From Clostridium sp. (GTDB lineage: Bacteria > Cyanobacteriota > Vampirovibrionia > Gastranaerophilales > Gastranaerophilaceae): a stretch of 64,000 bases of DNA. The position numbers and the translations under genes were made by a program. The notes beneath the pieces were generated by a model that saw only the letters and a program-made list of their open reading frames with translations, made no database searches and was not told the DNA's origin. The DNA lies in contig JAHALR010000003.1 of NCBI GenBank assembly GCA_018362895.1, positions 124,001 through 188,000 of the forward strand. Reading direction: 5' to 3'. Below, piece after piece: positions 1-6,793 of this stretch; positions within the stretch are counted from its first letter, which is position 1, and every line of letters begins with the position of its first letter.

Positions 1-410
1 TTGATAAATATAAAGCTATGGAAGAAAATGAAACAACTTACGAAGACTATATGCTCAAAGATGCCAAACTTGTTCTTACGGCATTTGGAACTGTTGGAAG
101 GGTTGCCAAAACAGCAGTCAAAAAAGCCAGAGAAGCAGGTATGAAAGTCGGTTTGTTCAGACCTGTAACTTTGTTTCCGTTTCCTGACAAAGATTTGTAT
201 AAAGTGGCAAAAAATGCTGATATGATTTTGGATTTGGAATTAAACAAAGGTCAAATGCTACTGGATGTGCGTTCTGCTGTTTTTGGAGCTTGTCCGGTTG
301 AATTTTATGGAAGAACGGCAGGCGGACTTCTTACACCGGACAGCATTTACGAAAAAATCTGCGATTTATACAAAACAATAGATGATAAAGTGGAAGCAGG
401 GGTTAAATAA
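1..410 (+). CDS. 2-oxoacid:ferredoxin oxidoreductase alpha subunit, C-terminal part (partial)
   Basis: The reading frame is open from the left edge (first full codon at base 3), so only the last ~136 residues are present. They match the C-terminal domain of KorA/VorB-type alpha subunits, with the sequence VLTAFGTVGRVAKTAVKKAR followed by GLFRPVTLFPFP, typical of the transketolase-C-like domain II. The enzyme oxidatively decarboxylates a 2-oxoacid to an acyl-CoA and reduces ferredoxin in the cytoplasm. The beta and gamma subunits follow directly (1-nt and 2-nt gaps), so this is the tail of a three- or four-gene operon. The ATG at 18 is internal, not the start. The substrate (2-oxoglutarate or branched-chain oxoacids) cannot be decided from this fragment. 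Confidence 0.88.
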   Translation, partial: DKYKAMEENETTYEDYMLKDAKLVLTAFGTVGRVAKTAVKKAREAGMKVGLFRPVTLFPFPDKDLYKVAKNADMILDLELNKGQMLLDVRSAVFGACPVEFYGRTAGGLLTPDSIYEKICDLYKTIDDKVEAGVK

Positions 411-411
411 T

Positions 412-1164
412 ATGGAAACACTTGTATACAAAAGACCCGAAAGCTTATTAAAAGACGGACATTTCACATTTTGCCCCGGTTGCGGTCATGGTGTTGTTTT
501 GAGAATGATAGCCGAGCTTATAGATGAATTTAACCTGCAAAAAGATACGATTGCTATATCTTCTGTCGGTTGTTCTATCTTTTTGGAAAAGTTTTTTAAT
601 TTAGATGTTGCCGGAGCTTCGCATGGTCGTTCGCCTTGTGTTGCTACGGGTATAAAAAGATGTAAACCTGACAAATTTGTATTCACCTACCAGGGTGACG
701 GTGATGCTGCTACGATTGGTTTCAATGAGACTATTCATACTGCTTGCAGAGGTGAACATATCACAACGGTTATGATAAATAATACTAACTTCGGTATGAC
801 GGGCGGACAAGCGAGTGCTACTACACTTGTGGGGCAGGTTACAACTACAACTCCTGCCGGAAGAAAGCCGGAACAAACTGGTTATCCTCTTCATGCCGCT
901 GAAATAGTTTCAAAATGCGACGGAACGGCATATTGTGCCAGAGTGGCAATAACTACGCCAAAAGAAATCAGAAAAGCTAAATCTGCTTTAAAAAAAGCAT
1001 TTGAAACACAACTAAACGGAACAGGTTACAGTTTTGTGGAAGTATTGGCTGCGTGTCCGACAAACTGGCATATGACACCGGTTGACTCGCTCGCACATAT
1101 TGAAAATGTCATAGAGAAAGTTCATCCTCTGGGTGTTTTCAAAGACATTACAGGAGAAAATTAG
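412..1164 (+). CDS. 2-oxoacid:ferredoxin oxidoreductase beta subunit (TPP-binding)
   Basis: This 250-residue protein has the thiamine-pyrophosphate-binding core of KorB/VorA-type subunits: CPGCGHG near residue 22, GDGDAATIGFNE, and NNTNFGMTGGQ. GDGD...NN is the TPP/Mg motif. The start is ATG 412, one base after the alpha stop, with the purine-rich AGGGG about 10 nt upstream. An in-frame start at 382 would overlap the alpha gene and has no ribosome site. It acts with the alpha and gamma subunits in ferredoxin-linked oxoacid oxidation. Length agrees with short KorB proteins (~250-290). Confidence 0.92.
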   Translation: METLVYKRPESLLKDGHFTFCPGCGHGVVLRMIAELIDEFNLQKDTIAISSVGCSIFLEKFFNLDVAGASHGRSPCVATGIKRCKPDKFVFTYQGDGDAATIGFNETIHTACRGEHITTVMINNTNFGMTGGQASATTLVGQVTTTTPAGRKPEQTGYPLHAAEIVSKCDGTAYCARVAITTPKEIRKAKSALKKAFETQLNGTGYSFVEVLAACPTNWHMTPVDSLAHIENVIEKVHPLGVFKDITGEN

Positions 1165-1166
1165 TT

Positions 1167-1727
1167 ATGGATATGAGTATAATTGTTGCGGGATTTGGCG
1201 GACAGGGCGCTTTGCTGGCAGGTATAATACTTTGCCATGCTGCTGTTATTGAAGGTAAAAAAACAACTTGGATTCCTTCTTATGGTGCTGAAATGAGAGG
1301 CGGTGCTGTCAACTGTGCGGTCAATATTTCTGATGATGAAATAGGTTCACCTGTTATAGACAAGGCTGATTTTGTTATTGCGATGAATGATATTTCGCAA
1401 ATTAAATTTGAAAACAAGGTCAGAGAAGGCGGGTGTATGATTATAAATTCTTCATTATCAAATATTGCACCTAAGAGAAAAGACATAAGCTATATCCCAA
1501 TACCTTTAAACGAACTTGCACAAAAACTTACGCAGCCTGCATTTGTTAATGTTATGGCTCTGGGGGCTTTTATTGAAAAGACAAAAGTTTTGAAGCTGGA
1601 ATCTGTTATTTCTGCTATGACAGAAATGTCAAAAACACTTTCCGAAAAAAAGAGAAGACTGCTTCCTAACAACATAGAGTCTTTAAAATTCGGTGTAAAT
1701 TTGATTAAAAATCCGCTTCCGGTATAA
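1167..1727 (+). CDS. 2-oxoacid:ferredoxin oxidoreductase gamma subunit
   Basis: This 186-residue protein begins IIVAGFGGQGALLAG, the glycine-rich signature of the gamma (KorC/VorC/PorC-like) domain, followed by TTWIPSYGAEMRGG. This is the typical length of a free gamma subunit. It starts 2 nt after the beta stop; the AGGAG within the end of the beta gene serves as its ribosome site. It completes the complex with the two genes before it. No ferredoxin-like delta subunit is visible downstream, so if one exists it lies left of the window. Confidence 0.92.
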   Translation: MDMSIIVAGFGGQGALLAGIILCHAAVIEGKKTTWIPSYGAEMRGGAVNCAVNISDDEIGSPVIDKADFVIAMNDISQIKFENKVREGGCMIINSSLSNIAPKRKDISYIPIPLNELAQKLTQPAFVNVMALGAFIEKTKVLKLESVISAMTEMSKTLSEKKRRLLPNNIESLKFGVNLIKNPLPV

Positions 1728-1755
1728 GAGTTAAGGTAATTCAAAGAGGAAACAG

Positions 1756-2559
1756 ATGATTAAACAGGCAGTTGATTATATTCAGAAAAAAATTAAAAAT
1801 TTTTCTCCTGAGCTTGGAATTATTTTAGGTTCAGGTCTTGGGGATTTTGCTGATAACATTGAAGGTATAAGAATAAAATATTCAGAAATTCCGGGATTTG
1901 AAACTTCGACAGTTGCAGGTCACAAAGGGCAGCTTGTTTTTGCTGAAGTTGAAGGTAAAAAAGCTGTTATAATGCAGGGTCGTTTCCATTTTTATGAAGG
2001 ATACCATATTAGCAAGATAGTTTTTCCGATAAAAGTAATGAAAAAATTGGGTGTAAAAACTTTAATTGTCACAAATGCAGCAGGCAGTGTGAATAAAGAA
2101 TACAATGCCGGAGATTTAATGATTATTACTGACCACATTAACTTAATGGGTGTTAACCCGCTCATTGGGGAAAATGATTCGACTCTGGGTGACAGATTCC
2201 CTGATATGAGTGAAGTTTATAATGTTTCTTTGGCAAATATTGCACAAAAAAAAGCTGAAGAACTTGGAATTGTTATTAGAAAAGGTGTTTATGCTGCTAT
2301 GAGCGGTCCAAGCTATGAAACTCCTGCTGAGATTAATATGCTGCGTATTTTAGGTGCTGATGCTGTCGGTATGTCGACTGTTCCTGAGACATTGGTTGCT
2401 AATTATTGCGGAATTGATGTTTTAGGTATAAGCTGCATAACCAATTCAGCAGCAGGTGTGCATCCTTCCAGACTTTCCCATGCCGAAGTTGTTGAAACTG
2501 CCGAAAAGGTAAAAGACTCTTTCAAAAAACTTTTGATTTCTGTGATTGAATCAATTTAG
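1756..2559 (+). CDS. punA: Purine nucleoside phosphorylase (trimeric, class I)
   Basis: This 267-residue protein has class I PNP motifs: LGIILGSGLGDFAD (phosphate-binding), VAGHKGQLV, MQGRFHFYEGY, VTNAAGSVN, MSGPSYETPAEI and GADAVGMSTVPE. It phosphorolyses purine nucleosides to base and ribose-1-phosphate in purine salvage. GAGG lies about 8 nt before ATG 1756. It follows the oxidoreductase operon by 28 nt and may be co-transcribed. Its stop overlaps by 4 nt the stop of the convergent ATPase gene, with no terminator hairpin between them. Confidence 0.95.
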   Translation: MIKQAVDYIQKKIKNFSPELGIILGSGLGDFADNIEGIRIKYSEIPGFETSTVAGHKGQLVFAEVEGKKAVIMQGRFHFYEGYHISKIVFPIKVMKKLGVKTLIVTNAAGSVNKEYNAGDLMIITDHINLMGVNPLIGENDSTLGDRFPDMSEVYNVSLANIAQKKAEELGIVIRKGVYAAMSGPSYETPAEINMLRILGADAVGMSTVPETLVANYCGIDVLGISCITNSAAGVHPSRLSHAEVVETAEKVKDSFKKLLISVIESI

Positions 2560-5500
2560 GCTTTGATGTTGTTAAGCTGACAAAAAGCCTTGAATGATGC
2601 GTAATTCTTTTGAATTTCAGATTCAATTGCAGGAACATCTAAACCTGCAATAAGTGCAAGGGCTTTTTTATATGTAGTTAATGCATTTTGAGCAAAATTT
2701 ATTTTGTTTTCAGGTTTTTTTGAGACCATTTCCTCAAGGTATTTTGCATAAAGCTGATACAAAGAGACTTTTAACAGTTTCATATCGTATTGTTTTACTA
2801 TCATAAGTGCTTTTTCTATATACATTTTTGAGGATTCGGTGTCTCCTTTTATGAGGAAAATTTCAGCAATGAGTTTTTTGTACAATACCATAAAATAATA
2901 GTTGCTTATTTTCGGATTTTTGGCGACATCAAGTGCTTTTTGTGCGATATCAAGAGCTTTGTCGCTTCCATCTGTTACAAGTGTTATTTTTGCTATGTAA
3001 TACCAACAAAGCAATGCGCCGATTGCTATTTTTTCTTTGGCAAAGATTGTCACCTGTTCATTATAAATATCAAGTGCTTTTGAGAGATTTCCTTCTTCTT
3101 GAAGTATTTTACCTAAAAATACTTTTAAAAGGTTTTTTATGAGCACGTCGTTGTAATTGTTTGCAAAAGTTACTATTGAAAAAAGATCTTCTTTTATATT
3201 CTGCCATTCTTGTTTAAGAAGTTTATTTAGTATATTTGTAAAATTCCAGAGTGAAATTATCCGGGGTTCTACTGTTTCATGTGCAGTTTCTTGTGTGAAA
3301 CTGATAAGAAGGTCTTCTGATTGTTTAATTGAACCTTGCATTGTATGAGCAAGAGCCTTAGCTATTTTTAATCTTTGAAGGTAGTTTTTGTTTTCTACGT
3401 TATTCTTTGCAACAATTTCATCTATGATGTTTAATATTGCAAAACTTTTATTGCTGCCCTGTGAAATTAGCGCCATTGCAACTGTCAAATTGCATTCAAG
3501 CCATGTTTCATATATTACATTTAAAGAAATATCATTGGTAGGAATTATATTTGAAAGTGCCTGTTCTACGACAGGTATTATTTCATTTGATGCAAGATTA
3601 TAAATTTCTTCTGCATTTCCGATACTAAACATTGCATTAAGCTTTTTGTACTTTATCAGTGCACATTCAAGTTTATTTTCAGGTTTTTCAACGAATTTTA
3701 AAACTGTATCAACTGCTTCAATTACACCATGATAGTTTCCTGTAAGTGAGCAGCTTTTTGATAAATAGCCTGAAAGTTCAATGATTTTGGGTATATTTTG
3801 AACTTTTATTGCATTGTTTATTGCTGATGAAAGATAGGGTATTGCTTCTTGAGGTCTTGAGATATAAAGAAGTTTCCCCAGCCTTTCTTGAATATTGTTT
3901 ATTATAACGTTGTTGTTTTCAGGGTTAATTTCTTGAACTATTTTTAAACATTGTTTTTGTGACAATGTCCACAGGTGTTCGTCTCCTAAATAAGCACACA
4001 GTTTTATGTTTTCTGTCCATATATTTAATGCAAGCAGTTTCTGGTTCAAGTTTTGGGCAATCAGAGCTTTTAGAGCGTTACTGGAAAGTGTAAAAGAATT
4101 TATTATATCAAAAATTTTTTCATTTAAAACTACAAAATCAGGGCTTTGTTTTGCTCTTTCATAAACGAATTTCCATAAGAGTGTGTTTTTAAATTCAAAA
4201 ATATTATTGTTAAATTGTGCTAAATATGCGAAGGTTGTAAGCATTTGTATAACTTTTTGGAAGTCTTCGCTTTTCAGTTTCATTATGATTTCAAGCAACC
4301 TGACATTGAATTTGTTGCCCATGATTGCAGCAGTGCATAATGTTTTATATACCACAGGATATTTTTCTTGAAGGTAAGAAAGTCTTATGGTCAAAATCTC
4401 GTATATGTTGCTTGGAATATTCTGTTCAATTGATGTTGATTTGTATTTTAGTGTATTGTTTTCAGCATAAAATGCGTTATTTTCATTAAACAGTACCATA
4501 ACTTGTTCAATATAAGCGCTGTTTCCGTTTGAATAGTCATAAATTTGATTAAAAATTGCTTCAGGAAGCAGGTTTGTTCCGTTAAGAAACATTTTTACAA
4601 AATTATCCGCATCTTTTTTTGAAAGTTTTGAAAGCCTTATATCTTCATACTGATTTTGTGCCAATTTTTCTGAATAGAAATAACCCTGCGTAATTCGGTT
4701 GTCTTTGTAAGAGATGATGAGTTTTATGTTTTCTGACAGATGATTCTGGTCAACAAAATATGACAGGAATGCATAAGAAGCACCGTCTATCATATCAAAG
4801 TCATCTATTACTATTATTAGTTTAGCTTTTTTAGATATTTCAAGAATTACTTTTTCTAAAAGTGCAAAAGTTGCATCTTTGTTTAATAAAATTTCTTCAA
4901 AACTTGATGTCAAACTAGGGTAAAGGAAATTAAAGAGGTTGAAAATTTCCTCTTGAGATAACAGAGGCAATGTTTCAGATAACATTCGTTTTGCATCTTT
5001 TAAAAATTCAGCAGACATGTTTGAAAAATTGGGCATGTTGAAAAAAGTCAAAATCATTTCCTGAAAAATGCCAAAGGGACTAATTTGTGAATTAGCACTG
5101 CATTCACCCCAAAGCCATGCAAAGTTTTGGTGTACAAGATCACTGAATAAATATTTCAGTACGGTAGATTTTCCATAACCTTCAGGTGCACTCAGTCCTA
5201 TTATTCTTTTTTCTGGTTTTCGAACTGCCTGGGTCAAAAGTGCTTTGCATTTTATTTGATCATAAGATTTTATTTCTATGATTTGTTTTTCTTCTTCAAT
5301 TGTTGGATTTTCTTTTGTTTCCTGTTCTTCAATGGTATTTTGTCCGGTAGTTGATATATCTTTTTCTTGTTCAGCTTCTGTTTCCGGTTGTTTTGCCGTT
5401 TGTAAATTTTCTGCTGCGTCGGCATTAATAATGGGTTCAGGCTCTATATTTTCTTTTTGAAGACTTTCTGTAATAGTGTCAGCACTGTCCGAAAGTTCAA

Positions 5501-6074
5501 AAAGGTCATTTTTTTCGGGTTCTATTTGTTCTGTATTTTGTATTTCTTCAGTTGTTTCAATTTCGTCTTGCTTTTCTTGCACAGCTTCTGGGTTTTCAAG
5601 GTCAAGTCTGTCTATATCTTCTCCTTCAGAAAAGTCTATCAGCTCATCATCGGAGAGTTCTTGAACAGAGAAGTCTTTATCATTTGAATTTTCTTCAAGT
5701 ATAAGTTTATCTTCTTCCTGCTCTTTGAGGATATCTATTTGTGTTGTTTCAGAAGTAGTTTCTTGTTTTTCTTGTGTTTCATTAATTATTGCAATTTCTT
5801 CTTCAACATGCGGCTGTGTATTTGGCGTTTGAGAAACTTCTTTTTTTTCTTCAAAGCTGGCTGAGCATTTTCTGCATTCTTTTGCATTCGGCAGATTTGC
5901 ACATTTACATTCGGGGCAATATTTTATGAGTTGTAAACCGCAGCCCTGACAATATTGTGTTGTAATCGGGTTCAAGGCTCCGCAAACAGGACAAACAGTT
6001 TGTACTTTCGTATTGCAGAAACTACATCTTAGCAAATTATCTGCTATTTCTTTTTTGCATCTGAAACAACGCAT
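2556..6074 (-). CDS. Double zinc-ribbon STAND/AAA ATPase with long helical (TPR-like) C-terminus
   Basis: This 1172-residue protein opens with about four CxxC pairs in residues 1-75 (CFRCKKEI, CSFCN, CPVCGALN, CQGCG, CPECKC, CRKC), a double zinc-ribbon array. An acidic, Glu/Gln-rich low-complexity stretch covers ~80-260. Next is a P-loop ATPase with Walker A APEGYGKST near residue 298 and Walker B LIIVIDDFDMID near 423, as in the ATPase of MalT/adenylate-cyclase-like STAND regulators. Residues ~650-1172 are helical repeats with TPR character. No DNA-binding HTH is seen at the C-terminus, so it is more a signalling scaffold than a classic LAL regulator. It is last in a minus-strand operon after a sigma factor (75-nt gap). 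A perfect 12-nt palindrome lies just upstream. Target unknown. Confidence 0.8.
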   Translation of the reverse strand: MRCFRCKKEIADNLLRCSFCNTKVQTVCPVCGALNPITTQYCQGCGLQLIKYCPECKCANLPNAKECRKCSASFEEKKEVSQTPNTQPHVEEEIAIINETQEKQETTSETTQIDILKEQEEDKLILEENSNDKDFSVQELSDDELIDFSEGEDIDRLDLENPEAVQEKQDEIETTEEIQNTEQIEPEKNDLFELSDSADTITESLQKENIEPEPIINADAAENLQTAKQPETEAEQEKDISTTGQNTIEEQETKENPTIEEEKQIIEIKSYDQIKCKALLTQAVRKPEKRIIGLSAPEGYGKSTVLKYLFSDLVHQNFAWLWGECSANSQISPFGIFQEMILTFFNMPNFSNMSAEFLKDAKRMLSETLPLLSQEEIFNLFNFLYPSLTSSFEEILLNKDATFALLEKVILEISKKAKLIIVIDDFDMIDGASYAFLSYFVDQNHLSENIKLIISYKDNRITQGYFYSEKLAQNQYEDIRLSKLSKKDADNFVKMFLNGTNLLPEAIFNQIYDYSNGNSAYIEQVMVLFNENNAFYAENNTLKYKSTSIEQNIPSNIYEILTIRLSYLQEKYPVVYKTLCTAAIMGNKFNVRLLEIIMKLKSEDFQKVIQMLTTFAYLAQFNNNIFEFKNTLLWKFVYERAKQSPDFVVLNEKIFDIINSFTLSSNALKALIAQNLNQKLLALNIWTENIKLCAYLGDEHLWTLSQKQCLKIVQEINPENNNVIINNIQERLGKLLYISRPQEAIPYLSSAINNAIKVQNIPKIIELSGYLSKSCSLTGNYHGVIEAVDTVLKFVEKPENKLECALIKYKKLNAMFSIGNAEEIYNLASNEIIPVVEQALSNIIPTNDISLNVIYETWLECNLTVAMALISQGSNKSFAILNIIDEIVAKNNVENKNYLQRLKIAKALAHTMQGSIKQSEDLLISFTQETAHETVEPRIISLWNFTNILNKLLKQEWQNIKEDLFSIVTFANNYNDVLIKNLLKVFLGKILQEEGNLSKALDIYNEQVTIFAKEKIAIGALLCWYYIAKITLVTDGSDKALDIAQKALDVAKNPKISNYYFMVLYKKLIAEIFLIKGDTESSKMYIEKALMIVKQYDMKLLKVSLYQLYAKYLEEMVSKKPENKINFAQNALTTYKKALALIAGLDVPAIESEIQKNYASFKAFCQLNNIKA

Positions 6075-6086
6075 TATAAAATAACC

Positions 6087-6098
6087 GTTTAGCTAAAC
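6087..6098. repeat. 12-nt perfect palindrome upstream of the STAND ATPase gene
   Basis: GTTTAGCTAAAC reads the same on both strands and lies 12 nt before the ATG of the 1172-residue ATPase gene, in the 75-nt gap after the sigma-factor gene. It could be a protein-binding site or a small hairpin that affects translation. Its role is unproven and short AT-rich palindromes also arise by chance. Confidence 0.3.
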
Positions 6099-6149
6099 AA
6101 CAGGAACATTATATTATAAATGATCCTTAAATTACATCAGACGTTAAGA

Positions 6150-6767
6150 TTAGAAATGTGTTTTGACTATTTCAGAAATTTCAATTAGTCTTTTGCTGAC
6201 TTCTGATTGTGAAATATTAATTTCAGCAGCTATTTCTTTCTGCTTCAATTCTTTTACATATCTGAGGTAAAAGATTTTTAAATATTCTTTTGAAGGGTTA
6301 TTTTTTTGTGCAACAAGTACTATATCAACGACCTTTTGAAGAAGATCTCTTCTTACAATTTTTTCTTCAAATGAATCTCTTGGATCAGCTATTTCATAAA
6401 CAAATCCATCTTGAGATATATTACTGGTGTCTGTAATTGGAGTGTTTTCAACAGGTGTTTTGGCAGGAATAGGACTAATCAGAATTTCTTTAGTGCTGAC
6501 ATAAGTGTCTTTTCTTCTTCTGACTCTTCCGTTTTCTTTCAGTACATTGAGTATAGCCGTATTGGCTACTTTGGCAATGTAATTTTCAATATCCTTTATT
6601 CCAACACTGTCAAATAGTGAATGTGATCTTTTGTAGGTTTCGGAACAAAAATCTTCCAATAAATCTTCGTTACCGAAATATTTATTATTAGATTTTATCA
6701 GCTTCTCTATAAGATCTCGTTGTTCTTGTATAGTATCCAATTCCCTCAATCCAATTTTAAATACCAA
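6150..6767 (-). CDS. Sigma-70-like RNA polymerase sigma factor (divergent)
   Basis: About 205 residues. The C-terminal ~60 residues (KEYLKIFYLRYVKELKQKEI to ISQSEVSKRLIEI) have the helix-turn-helix layout of sigma region 4: a growth-type helix, then a recognition helix beginning SQSEVSKRL. The middle part (ENYIAKVANTAILNVLKENG, then RVRRRKD) resembles region 2 of ECF-like sigma factors. The linker of ~45 residues is long. There is no ATG in the frame after the upstream TGA, so the start must be TTG (6767, or one of two later TTG codons). A TATAAT hexamer lies just upstream inside the 27-nt gap. It sits directly after a gene encoding an anti-sigma-type zinc finger, which supports the sigma assignment. 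Confidence 0.72.
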   Translation of the reverse strand: MVFKIGLRELDTIQEQRDLIEKLIKSNNKYFGNEDLLEDFCSETYKRSHSLFDSVGIKDIENYIAKVANTAILNVLKENGRVRRRKDTYVSTKEILISPIPAKTPVENTPITDTSNISQDGFVYEIADPRDSFEEKIVRRDLLQKVVDIVLVAQKNNPSKEYLKIFYLRYVKELKQKEIAAEINISQSEVSKRLIEISEIVKTHF

Positions 6768-6793
6768 ATAACTGATTATATCATATCATATAA

